DNA from: Planctomycetota bacterium
GTDB taxonomy: Bacteria > Planctomycetota > Planctomycetia > Pirellulales > Pirellulaceae
Reading direction: 5' to 3'
DNA length: 11,175 nt
Assembly (NCBI GenBank): GCA_026692885.1
Contig: JAPLNJ010000958.1
Location: 1-11,175, forward strand
The position numbers and the translations under genes were made by a program. Every line of letters begins with the position of its first letter. Within the stretch, counting starts at the first letter, position 1. The notes under the pieces are model-generated. The model saw nothing but the letters and a program-made list of their open reading frames with translations. It did no database searches and was not told the origin of the DNA. Of this stretch, positions 1 to 6,860 are shown one piece after another.

Positions 1-57
1 GGCAAGGGCGGAACGGGGGCAGTTTTTTGGGGTTCCGCATAGTTTTCAAACCTGCTT

Positions 58-78
58 CCACCGACGCGGGGTCGGTGG
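58..78. repeat. 8-bp perfect hairpin, loop 5
   Basis: CCACCGAC at 58-65 pairs exactly with GTCGGTGG at 71-78 around the loop GCGGG. It has no poly-T tail, so I do not call it a terminator. It sits just outside the repeat cluster and may be a decayed member of the same class of intergenic palindromes. Confidence 0.5.
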
Positions 79-162
79 GGCAGTCGTCGGAACCGAAATT
101 CGCAACTTCAAAGACCCCTGTCCCGGGTACGACGAACCCGAATGGGGCGAATGATTCGTGTC

Positions 163-364
163 GGGTGGGCCAGACCGGACCAAAGCTCTTCACGCAAAAT
201 AGCCGAACGGCTGTTGTGGGGCGAGAACACGACGCACCATCAAGAATCCAGCGCCGGCCCTGCGTAGGGTGGGCCAGAGCGGACCAAAGCTCTTCACGCA
301 AAATAGCCGAACGGCTGTTGTGGGGCGAGAACACGGCGCACCATCAAGAATCCAGCGCCGGCCC
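163..364. repeat. 98-bp near-perfect tandem duplication
   Basis: Positions 163-260 and 267-364 are the same 98-bp sequence with two mismatches (C/G at 175/279 and A/G near the ACACGACG/ACACGGCG motif), separated by TGCGTA. Each copy begins GGGTGGGCCAGA and ends AGCGCCGGCCC. The ends GGTGGGCC and GGCCCACC (complete in the second copy only) are reverse complements, so each unit looks like a small palindromic-ended element of about 104 bp. The centre contains the mini-hairpin AGCCG-AA-CGGCT. The high identity points to a recent duplication. Confidence 0.9.
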
Positions 365-576
365 ACCAGCAAGTGCTCGCGATCAACTCGCCGCTCGCAT
401 CCCAACGCACAGTTCCTGCCATCGCTGCTGCAGCCAAGCGACAGGGTCTTCACCCAATGGCCTGCCGTTCCTGGTGGGCCGGCGCTCGCCTTTCGGTACT
501 TCGTAGCAGTTGAACCCAGCAGAGTTGCCTGCCAATTCCGTGGCGGCTGGCGTTAGTCCGCTCTGGCCCACCCTAC
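264..576. repeat. Nested inverted repeat of palindromic-ended elements
   Basis: The 20 bases at 264-283 (starting GTAGGGTGGGCC) are the exact reverse complement of 557-576. Inside them, 354-369 (AGCGCCGGCCCACCAG) is the exact reverse complement of 471-486. Thus a forward unit (264-367, about 104 bp) and a reverse unit (471-576, about 106 bp) share both ends but have unrelated centres, and face each other across about 100 bp of unique sequence. This is the arrangement expected of non-autonomous REP- or MITE-like elements. No transposase is in the window. I recall similar GTAGGGTGGGCC / GGCCCACC repeats scattered in Pirellulales genomes, but I have not searched. Confidence 0.85.
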
Positions 577-2198
577 GGGGTCCACTGGCCCAAGGCGAGG
601 TCCACCGCATCGGCGTCCAGCTGGCCGCTCGGAGACGCCGACGTGGCGAGCAGTTGTTCGAGCCGCGTCACGCCCGCGGCGACCTGGTCGTGCCGAGTCA
701 ACAGGCGATCCTTGAGCGTGAGCACAAACCGTTTGACTCCCGGCTGCTCCAGGCCCAAACCGGCGGTCTGCAAACGGTCGAGGCCACGGAGATAGCGTTC
801 CACGGCCAACAGCTGTTCGTCGGAAGCGGCCTCGGCTGCTCCCCGCAAATGATCTTCCAACAGTTTGCTAGGAAAGGCGTCATGTTCGGGAGACAGGCCT
901 CGATCGACCAGAGCGACGAGTTTGTCGTGAAGTCGGCGTGCAGGGGAGTAGACGCGGTTATTGGCAGCCGCCGCAGCCGCCGCGTAGAGCCGCTCTGCCA
1001 GCTGCTTTCCGAGACCGGCGTGGATGTCGAGCCGATGAGCGGCCAATTCTCGACAGGCTTCCAGAGCATCCAGATATGCCAGAGCCTTGGGCTTGTCGCC
1101 AGCGTTCGCCGTGTCCGTCGTGCTGGCGATCAGCTTCCGGACCACGCCGTCCTCGGGCGCCGCGGGCCACTTGCGGAGCGTCTCGGTCAGCATGTCCACG
1201 ATATGGACCCGTCCGACCCCACGGTCGTAGGTCGCCGCCTCCGGGGCCGCCAGGCCTCGGCAGAACTCGTCCGTCAAGCTACGGGACGTGAGGCCGATGC
1301 GCTGCGACACGATCGTGCTCTGCGGCGATTTCTCATCCAGGACTTCGACCAAGAACCGGCCGGCACCGTGGCTCATGTTGACGCGTTCGGACAGTTCCTG
1401 TTTGATTCCGTGGGGGGCCGTATTCCGCCGCTTCAGCTCCGCGACCAACTGCTCCAGAGCTTGCAGATGCTGTTCGGCAAAGGCGATCCATCCGGCGTGC
1501 TCTTCGGCCAAGCCGCGCGCCAGGGTCAGCGCGATGGCGGCGCCCGGGTCGTAGGAACCCTCGTACGCCAAGGACAGCGTTTCCAGACGCACGAGAGTGT
1601 CGCTAAAACGGGTCGTCTTGGCGCTCAGACCCATCAGCGGTGTAACGGCTGTAACCAGCTCCTCCCTGGTTTTCGCTTCGCTGAGTTGCGTCCGGACACG
1701 CACGCGATAATCGTCGATCGTGGTGCCCCAGAACTTGAAGAGCTGGTCCGCATGAGGCAGCTGACCGCCCGCGTCGATTTGCAGCAGCGCCCGCTCCACC
1801 AGCAGTTCGCGAACGCGGCGGCCATAGGGTTTCTCCACCGCAGCGACCAGTTGCGAGGCAACCTCTTCAAAGGCATTGTGCTGGCCCAACAACTGACGGG
1901 CTCGGATCCGAACCTCGCAGGAGGCATCCCCCAATGCCTCCACCAGGCAAGGGACGGCCGCTGGCCCGATGATCGCGAGTTCGCGCGTGGCCTGTTGCCT
2001 CGCGTCAAACCACGGGGCGTCCAGGCGGGCGATCAGCTGGCTGAGCTCATCGGCGACGACGGGGGTTGCGACCCCGGATCCCGAATGGGGACTGACGACC
2101 AGGGACGCTTCGGCGGCCTCCGTGCACCGCACCTCGGCCACCCACGCAGCCAGGGCGCTGAGAACGGCGACGGTAAGCAGAAGACGGGAAACTCTCAT
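573..2198 (-). CDS. Exported HEAT-repeat-like helical protein of unknown function
   Basis: This is a 541-residue protein read from the minus strand. I start it at the ATG at 2198-2196 because the residues after it form a clean Sec signal peptide (MRVSRLLLTVAVLSALAAWV, cleavage probably around residues 24-30). An upstream in-frame ATG at 2243 would put 15 extra, partly charged residues before it. The GAGG ribosome site lies 13 bases upstream, which is rather far. Residues about 51-106 (two helices with RQQATRELAIIGPAAVPCLVEAL, broken here as RQQATRELAI / IGPAAVPCLVEAL) look like a HEAT-type pair. The rest is predicted mostly helical with Leu/Glu/Arg-rich amphipathic stretches and no catalytic motif I recognise. 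Likely periplasmic, perhaps a scaffold or binding protein. Its final residues GQWTP end at a TAG inside the repeat end at 557-576. A long open frame on the other strand is a shadow. Confidence 0.8.
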   Translation of the reverse strand: MRVSRLLLTVAVLSALAAWVAEVRCTEAAEASLVVSPHSGSGVATPVVADELSQLIARLDAPWFDARQQATRELAIIGPAAVPCLVEALGDASCEVRIRARQLLGQHNAFEEVASQLVAAVEKPYGRRVRELLVERALLQIDAGGQLPHADQLFKFWGTTIDDYRVRVRTQLSEAKTREELVTAVTPLMGLSAKTTRFSDTLVRLETLSLAYEGSYDPGAAIALTLARGLAEEHAGWIAFAEQHLQALEQLVAELKRRNTAPHGIKQELSERVNMSHGAGRFLVEVLDEKSPQSTIVSQRIGLTSRSLTDEFCRGLAAPEAATYDRGVGRVHIVDMLTETLRKWPAAPEDGVVRKLIASTTDTANAGDKPKALAYLDALEACRELAAHRLDIHAGLGKQLAERLYAAAAAAANNRVYSPARRLHDKLVALVDRGLSPEHDAFPSKLLEDHLRGAAEAASDEQLLAVERYLRGLDRLQTAGLGLEQPGVKRFVLTLKDRLLTRHDQVAAGVTRLEQLLATSASPSGQLDADAVDLALGQWTP

Positions 2199-2509
2199 CG
2201 CGGCAGGAATACCTCGGGCGGGCCCAGAGCGTCGTGAGATCAAGGCTACAGGATAACACCACTCCGATCCTACGGGAACAGGTCACGATTGGGAACGCGC
2301 CGGCCTCGGGTAGGGTGGGCCAGAGCGGGTCAACACACATCGCGCTGATTCGGAAAGTTATCTCGGCCCACGTTGCTACAGAAATCACCCGGGTTTGCGA
2401 TCCGTGCTTGCCACACGTGGGTTCCGGTGCGAGAATCAGGCCCTAGCGTGTCGAGTTCGTTCGCGCGGTGTCCGACAGGTCGTGAGTCTATCAATGCGTG
2501 AGTCAACCC
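2199..2509. other. Divergent intergenic region
   Basis: This 311-bp gap separates the divergently transcribed HEAT-like and kinase-like genes and must hold both promoters. I see no sigma-70-like box pair good enough to name on either strand. The only recognisable element is the repeat end at 2310-2328. The remaining sequence (2329-2497) shows no hairpin, tandem repeat or plausible small gene. Confidence 0.6.
2310..2328 (+). repeat. Solo copy of the GTAGGGTGGGCC repeat end
   Basis: GTAGGGTGGGCCAGAGCGG here matches 19 bases of the element end at 264-282 and the reverse complement of 558-576. It is preceded by GCGCCGGCC (2297-2305), as the 264 copy is preceded by GCGCCGGCC (251-259), so both keep a similar element-to-element junction. 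No matching right end (AGCGCCGGCCCACC) follows, so this is a fragment or a minimal form lying in the divergent promoter region. Confidence 0.75.
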
Positions 2510-5500
2510 ATGGCTGTAGCCTCTGCGAGTGAGTTCTGGGAAACGGTCGAAAAAAGTGGGCTGCTGTCCCGCCATCGCACCGGCGAGTTGCGAGACAGCT
2601 ACGGCGCCGAGCCAGATCCCAAGGCGATCGCGCGCAAGTTGCTCAAAGACAACGTATTGAGCCGGTGGCAGATCCAACAACTGCTGCTGGGACGGTTCAC
2701 CCTGTCGTTCGGGAAGTACAAACTCCTGGACCAGATCCACGTGGATCGCACGGGTCGTGTGTTTATTGCGGAGCACGTGCAACTGAGCCGGCAGGTGATC
2801 ATCAAGACACTGTCGCGCAACTATGCAAATTCCCACGCCGACGTGCTGCAGCAGTTTCTGAAGGATGCCCAGAATCTGGCCAGCCTGGACCATCGCAACA
2901 TCGTCCATGTCTTTGACGTCGACAGTCAGGACCAGCGGTATTTCCTGGTCATGGAATATATCTCCGGCCGCGACCTGCAGGAGTTGGTGGACGCCCAGGG
3001 ACCCCTCCCCTGCGATCAAGTGGCGCGGTATCTCAGTCAGACCGCGGCTGGCTTGGCCTATGCCCATCAACGGAACATGTTCCACGGTGATGTACGGCCC
3101 GGCAACTGCATGGTCGACAGCCAGGACAATGTGAAACTCTTGAACTTGGGCGTGCATCGGCTGATCGATGCGGAACCGTCCGACGAGGTGGTGGTCGACA
3201 GTGAACCCACGGGATTCGCCGACTATCTCGCGCCGGAGCAGGACCTCGGCCAAGGGGCTTCCGACCCACGCAGTGACCTGTATGCGCTGGGTTGCGTCAT
3301 GTACTTTCTGCTTACGGGCCAGCGTCCGTTCTCGGAGGGCACGGACGAAGACCGCCACGCGGCACACGCCACGCAGACGCCACGCAGCATTCTGGAACTT
3401 CGCCCTGATGCCGCCAGCGCCTTGGTGGCGATTTGCCAGCGGCTCATGGCCAAGAACGCCGCCGACCGGTTTCAGGCGGCGGGCGAAGTCAAGACGGCGC
3501 TGGACGGTTGGTTGGCGTTCGACGACGGGACGTCGTCCGAGTGCTCGGCCACGCCGCCGCCTCCGGCGGAAAGTCAGCAGGCTTTTTGGGAAGCGGCCCA
3601 ACGTACAGGCGCGCCCGCCGACAAGGCGGTCCCGGCCAGCCCCACGGCCGAGGTCTCGGCGGCCGGCGTCGAAGATTCCTTCGCGGCTAGCAGCACGGCA
3701 GCACCGACAGCCGGAGGCGAACCGGCCGTGGTCGAAGACGAACCCTGGGCGACGCTGCCGCAGGCAGTTGCATCCTCCCCGGATTCCGGCGGCTTCTTCG
3801 ATTTTCTAAGCGATTCGGAGCCAGCCCCACATCCAAATCCGGCGGCGGCAGCCCCCAGCACGACGGTGCCGATCAAGCCGGCCGCGGGGCAGCCGGCGCC
3901 GAAGGCCGCTACGCCCACACCAAAGCCCAAACCCGCGCCCGCCAAGCAGGCCGCTCCGAAGGCCGTGACGCCGACGTTGAAAACGGAACCAGTGCCTGCC
4001 GAGCCGCTGGCCGCGACGCCTGTGGAAGCGGCCGTCGAAGAGGAACCGTGGGGTGCCATGCCGCAACCCGCCGGCGCACCAGCCGACTTGGGCGGCGCAC
4101 TCGATTTCTTGAACGCAGTGGAATCCACCCCCGTCCAGAAGCCTGCGGTCGCCACATCCGGCAAGGCTCCCCCGATCAAGAAAGCTGCCGGGAAGGCGGC
4201 GCCCGCCAAGCAGGCCGCTCCAAAGGCCGTGACGCCGACGCCGAAAACGACACCGACGCCGACGCCGAAAACGGAACCAGTGCCTGCCGAGTCGCTGGCC
4301 GCGAAGCCTGTGGAAGCGGCCGTCGAAGAGGAACCGTGGGCTGCCATGCCGCAACCCGCCGGCGCACCAGCCGACTCGGGCGGCGCGCTCGACTTCTTGA
4401 ACGCAGTGGAATCCACCCCCGTCCAGAAGCCTGCGGCCACCACATCCGGCAAGGCTCCCCCGATCAAGAAAGCCGCCGGGAAGCCGGCGCCCGCGCCCGC
4501 CAAGCAGCCTGTTTCGAAGGCGGCCGCTCCGGCGCCGAAGCCCGAGCCCGTGGCAGCCGAGCCGGTGGCACCTACGGAAGCTACTGGTGTGGCGGAATCT
4601 GCGTCGGATGGCAGCGGCTTTGGAGATTTCGCCAGCCCGTCGGACTTGAGGCCCAAACGAAAGACCGGTAAGCCGGGCGCTCGCAAAGCGGCTGCCAAGA
4701 AAGATCTCCCGGAAGCAGCACAGGCGGTAGCTGGCGGCAAGGTTCCGCTCTCACGCAAAACGCTGCTGATGATTGGGGGCGTCGTCCTGGGCGGCGGACT
4801 GCTGTTGACCATTGGCTTGATCGTCGCGGTCTGGCTCGTTTTCGGCGCCTTCAAGAAAGAGGTGGTCCAGCTCGACCAGTTCATCGCCGAAGAAGAGGTG
4901 ACGGCAGCGGCAAACGAATCCCCGCCGGATGCGGACAAGACAGAACCGAACACGCTAACAGGCGACACCGAGACGACAACCGAGAAAGACGCCACCGACG
5001 ACAGCCAGACGCTGGCCACGAAGAAGCCGGACAAGGCGGTGGCGGACAAGCCCGCAGACACAAGTGCCCGGAAGCCGGTCAAGACCGCTGACGAACCGGC
5101 CGCCCCTGCCACCAAGGAAGCACCCACGCAGGAAGAGTCTGCGGCTCCCGCGATGGAAATGGCAGCGTCCAAACCCGCTCCCACCGAAGAACCCAAGCCG
5201 CAACCACCCGCAGAGCCGAAGCCCACTCCGCCAGCCGAGCCGCCACCGCCCACTCCGCCGGCCAAGAAACCATTCGACGATTTCGCGGCGGTCGTGGCCT
5301 TGCCGCCCTTGGACTCGACGGATCCAAAGGACTTGGGAACGGTCAACACGACCGACGATAAGCCCTGTTCGCTCAGTCTGCTGGGCGGAGCCACCGTGCT
5401 CAAAGGGCAAATTTTCTCGCTGCAACCGACGGCCGCCAAACGCTGGGACGTCACGCTACGTAAAGGCGAAGAGGGTGCGGAAACCAAGGTCGCCAGCCTT

Positions 5501-6262
5501 GGTTTGACAGGGACTTCGCGGCTCGCGTTTCGCTGGGAGCCCGATGGGAAGTCGATGGCGGGGGCGAACCAATTCCAGAACTGTGCCCTGTCTCTCCAGG
5601 CTCCGGACGCGGAGCCGAAAATCGTGGCCTTGCGCGAGCCGCTGACGGAGGATGCGTTAAACCTCGATCTGGACAAGCCGCTGGTAAAACTGGAATGGAA
5701 ATTGGACGCTTTGCCCGACCCGTCGCTGATGAAGATCGAAATCTCGGCTCCCCAGGGCGTCAAGTACGTGATCGAACCCGTTGGTCCGATCAGTGCGGAC
5801 ACCAAAGGGGGCACCACGGTGCGACTGGAGGAGGCTGGCGAACTGTTTGGTTTCAAGATCGATACGAAGGTCACTCGCCGGGCCGCGCCGCAGCCTTCGG
5901 TTCTTCTGGTGACCGCGACACCATTCTTCAAGCTCCAAGCGGAGGGCAAACCAGGACCACTACCGCCGCGCGGCAAGTTCAGCCAGCTCGGAGAATCCTG
6001 GATGCAGCTCGATAAACGGCTGGACCTGCAAGCGACCAGAATCAAGGACCAGGCGAAACCAGCTCCCGCCGCGCAGAAGATGTTCCTGGAAGACCAAGTC
6101 CAGGGCCTCGAACGACAACAGGTTTGGATCAAGGAGTCCCTGGAAAAGCTGCAGAAATCGCAGCTGTCCCTGGGGGCCATGGGCGGCAAGATGCGAGTGC
6201 ACTTGCGAGTCTACGTCCAGGCCGATACCAGTGAAGTGGAGATTCTGAAGGCCGTCCGGTGA
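2510..6262 (+). CDS. Membrane-anchored Ser/Thr kinase-like protein, probable pseudokinase
   Basis: It has 1250 residues from the ATG at 2510. A GTG at 2498 is an alternative start adding four residues; GTGAG ahead of 2510 is a weak ribosome site. Order: a lead-in domain (1-68, with RWQIQQLLLGR) and a PknB-type kinase fold (about 69-335). The fold keeps VIIK (Lys99), Asp194 and Asn199 (HGDVRPGN), APE (241-243) and DPRSDLYALG (252-261). However, the Gly-rich loop is lost (DQIHVDRTGRVF), HRD is HGD, DFG is NLG (Asn212) and the alpha-C Glu is Asp119. A Pro/Ala/Lys linker (about 340-743) carries repeats. One transmembrane helix spans about 752-775. A second charged linker leads to an outer domain (about 925-1250) rich in predicted beta strands, with a coiled-coil-like end (LEDQVQGLERQQ). 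The N-terminal half should be cytosolic. With Asn for the metal-binding Asp, catalysis is doubtful. I infer a signalling scaffold or very weak kinase; its partner is unknown. Confidence 0.95.
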   Translation: MAVASASEFWETVEKSGLLSRHRTGELRDSYGAEPDPKAIARKLLKDNVLSRWQIQQLLLGRFTLSFGKYKLLDQIHVDRTGRVFIAEHVQLSRQVIIKTLSRNYANSHADVLQQFLKDAQNLASLDHRNIVHVFDVDSQDQRYFLVMEYISGRDLQELVDAQGPLPCDQVARYLSQTAAGLAYAHQRNMFHGDVRPGNCMVDSQDNVKLLNLGVHRLIDAEPSDEVVVDSEPTGFADYLAPEQDLGQGASDPRSDLYALGCVMYFLLTGQRPFSEGTDEDRHAAHATQTPRSILELRPDAASALVAICQRLMAKNAADRFQAAGEVKTALDGWLAFDDGTSSECSATPPPPAESQQAFWEAAQRTGAPADKAVPASPTAEVSAAGVEDSFAASSTAAPTAGGEPAVVEDEPWATLPQAVASSPDSGGFFDFLSDSEPAPHPNPAAAAPSTTVPIKPAAGQPAPKAATPTPKPKPAPAKQAAPKAVTPTLKTEPVPAEPLAATPVEAAVEEEPWGAMPQPAGAPADLGGALDFLNAVESTPVQKPAVATSGKAPPIKKAAGKAAPAKQAAPKAVTPTPKTTPTPTPKTEPVPAESLAAKPVEAAVEEEPWAAMPQPAGAPADSGGALDFLNAVESTPVQKPAATTSGKAPPIKKAAGKPAPAPAKQPVSKAAAPAPKPEPVAAEPVAPTEATGVAESASDGSGFGDFASPSDLRPKRKTGKPGARKAAAKKDLPEAAQAVAGGKVPLSRKTLLMIGGVVLGGGLLLTIGLIVAVWLVFGAFKKEVVQLDQFIAEEEVTAAANESPPDADKTEPNTLTGDTETTTEKDATDDSQTLATKKPDKAVADKPADTSARKPVKTADEPAAPATKEAPTQEESAAPAMEMAASKPAPTEEPKPQPPAEPKPTPPAEPPPPTPPAKKPFDDFAAVVALPPLDSTDPKDLGTVNTTDDKPCSLSLLGGATVLKGQIFSLQPTAAKRWDVTLRKGEEGAETKVASLGLTGTSRLAFRWEPDGKSMAGANQFQNCALSLQAPDAEPKIVALREPLTEDALNLDLDKPLVKLEWKLDALPDPSLMKIEISAPQGVKYVIEPVGPISADTKGGTTVRLEEAGELFGFKIDTKVTRRAAPQPSVLLVTATPFFKLQAEGKPGPLPPRGKFSQLGESWMQLDKRLDLQATRIKDQAKPAPAAQKMFLEDQVQGLERQQVWIKESLEKLQKSQLSLGAMGGKMRVHLRVYVQADTSEVEILKAVR
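3937..4540 (+). repeat. In-frame tandem repeat in the kinase linker
   Basis: Unit A (3937-4200, 264 bp) and unit B (4201-4494, 294 bp) are nearly identical, and a third partial unit begins at 4495 with GCCCGCCAAG. The 30-bp length difference is a 24-bp microduplication of the CCGACGCCGAAAACG type near 4240-4265 plus a 6-bp GCGCCC step near 4490. All changes are multiples of three, so the frame is kept. Each unit encodes EEPW..MPQPAGAPAD.GG, LDFLNAVE, then a Lys/Pro/Ala run. A diverged older unit encoding EDEPWATLPQ...GGFFDFL lies upstream, around 3735-3815. Confidence 0.9.
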
Positions 6263-6280
6263 TAAGGCCTGGGCGAGATC

Positions 6281-6340
6281 TGTTTCCCGTAGCATGACTC
6301 TCCTGAGCCGTGTCCCCCGTAGCATGGCTCTCCTGAGCCG
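6281..6340. repeat. Two tandem 30-bp hairpin units
   Basis: 6281-6310 and 6311-6340 are the same 30-mer with three differences (TT/CC and A/G). The second unit forms a good hairpin: GCATGGCTC pairs with GAGCCGTGC across TCCT, with one G-T pair. The first unit's stem is weaker. They start 19 bp after the kinase stop codon, so they may act as a 3' end or mRNA-stabilising structure, but no T run follows. They look like a second intergenic palindrome family. Confidence 0.8.
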
Positions 6341-6451
6341 TGCGGATTTCATCGGGATTTCGCGACGAACTTCACGTCTCTCCAGAGCCACGCTGCTTGG
6401 CTGCGACTCCGCCACATTGCCCGAAAACGCAGCCGCCAACACTTGGGGCAT

Positions 6452-6479
6452 TTGACAGCCACCGCGGCGCCGATAGAAT
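6452..6479 (+). promoter_or_regulatory. Sigma-70-like promoter for tatA
   Basis: A perfect -35 box TTGACA (6452-6457) is followed after 16 bp by TAGAAT (6474-6479), five of six matches to the -10 consensus. Transcription would start near 6486, giving a leader of about 130 nt before the tatA start codon. This is the best box pair I noticed in the window. Confidence 0.6.
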
Positions 6480-6505
6480 AAGGCGGTCGTTCCGTTTCCG
6501 CGATG

Positions 6506-6561
6506 GTCCGCGGGACGGCACAAGTCGGTCCAGGCAATGCCCCACCGGGCGGTTGTCCCGC
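6506..6561 (+). promoter_or_regulatory. Structured 5' leader of tatA
   Basis: The leader contains GCGGGAC (6510-6516) exactly complementary to GTCCCGC (6555-6561). A competing small hairpin, GTCC (6506-6509) with GGAC (6513-6516), and GCCC (6539-6542) with GGGC (6547-6550) also lie inside. These pairings could fold the leader in alternative ways. I do not recognise a known riboswitch, so a regulatory role is only a suggestion. Confidence 0.3.
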
Positions 6562-6614
6562 TTTCGCCGCTTGTGAGTGTCACTCACCATTCTTTCCAAT
6601 GCGAGAGCGCAACC

Positions 6615-6860
6615 ATGAACTATCTGAATTGTTCGCTGCTTGGTTTTGGTTTCGGTGGCCCGATGGACATGGTGATCATTCTGATCGTCTGTCTGTTGTT
6701 GTTTGGCAATCGGCTGCCGTCCGTGATGCGGAACCTGGGATCCGGCGCCCGTGAGTTCAAGAAGGGCGTCGAAGGCATCGACGAGGAGATGCGAGAAGCC
6801 GAGAAGACCGTCGTGAAGGAAACCGACAAAGCCGTCGCGAAGGACGAGAAGAAGGAGTGA
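6615..6860 (+). CDS. tatA: TatA-family twin-arginine translocase subunit
   Basis: It has 81 residues. TatA forms the pore-like component of the twin-arginine system, which exports folded proteins across the inner membrane. Visible hallmarks are a single membrane helix (about 17-30, MDMVIILIVCLLLF), the hinge FGNRLP (30-35), an amphipathic helix with GSGAREFKKG, and an acidic/basic tail ending DEKKE. The start at 6615 is chosen because GFGFGGP ahead of the helix resembles other planctomycete TatA N-termini. An ATG at 6663 (MDMVIIL) is the alternative, and ribosome sites are weak for both. The residue aligned with the polar Gln/Glu of E. coli TatA/TatB is Asp18. A promoter lies at 6452-6479. 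The second family member begins 169 bp downstream; no tatC is in the window. Confidence 0.88.
   Translation: MNYLNCSLLGFGFGGPMDMVIILIVCLLLFGNRLPSVMRNLGSGAREFKKGVEGIDEEMREAEKTVVKETDKAVAKDEKKE

Larger units (their letters stand above)
1..572. other. Gene-free repeat-rich region
   Basis: No convincing gene is seen here. Open frames exist on both strands, but they run through a 98-bp direct duplication and translate the same words twice, with no family resemblance, signal peptide or clear ribosome site. Near the left edge are an inverted repeat GCGGAAC (8-14) / GTTCCGC (32-38) and a perfect 8-bp hairpin CCACCGAC (58-65) / GTCGGTGG (71-78). Either could be the 3' end of transcription from a gene left of the window, but neither is followed by a T run. 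From 163 onward the stretch consists of the repeat elements listed separately. Confidence 0.7.
6263..6614. other. Gene-free region between kinase gene and tatA
   Basis: These 352 bp hold the tandem 30-bp hairpin repeat (6281-6340), about 110 bp with nothing recognisable, the promoter at 6452-6479 and a leader of about 130 bp. A frame open from 6537 continues into tatA, but its first 26 residues look unlike a TatA N-terminus and I treat them as untranslated leader. Confidence 0.6.

Noticed and set aside
27..506. Plus-strand open frame of 159 codons at the left edge
   Set aside because: It reads through the 98-bp duplication, has no signal, domain or ribosome site, and equal-quality frames exist on the other strand over the same repeats.
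163..576. CRISPR-like array from regularly repeated sequence
   Set aside because: There are only two direct copies of about 98 bp, abutting with a 6-bp spacer; repeat and spacer sizes do not fit CRISPR.
573..2198. HEAT-like protein as a lipoprotein because of Cys near residue 25
   Set aside because: The residues before the Cys (EVR) do not fit a lipobox, which needs small residues and a Leu-like residue at -3.
510..2237. Plus-strand open frame of 575 codons opposite the HEAT-like gene
   Set aside because: It is the mirror of the minus-strand gene in GC-rich DNA. The minus strand gives a signal peptide and helical repeats, whereas this frame gives Arg/Gln-rich sequence without any fold.
2330..3601. 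Minus-strand open frame of 423 codons over the kinase domain
   Set aside because: The plus strand has unmistakable kinase motifs over the same bases; the minus frame shows no family features.
3574..6189. Minus-strand open frame of 871 codons inside the kinase gene
   Set aside because: It is a long antisense frame caused by the Pro/Ala/Lys-rich, GC-rich linker. Its translation is low-complexity Gly/Ser/Ala and does not continue across the kinase domain.
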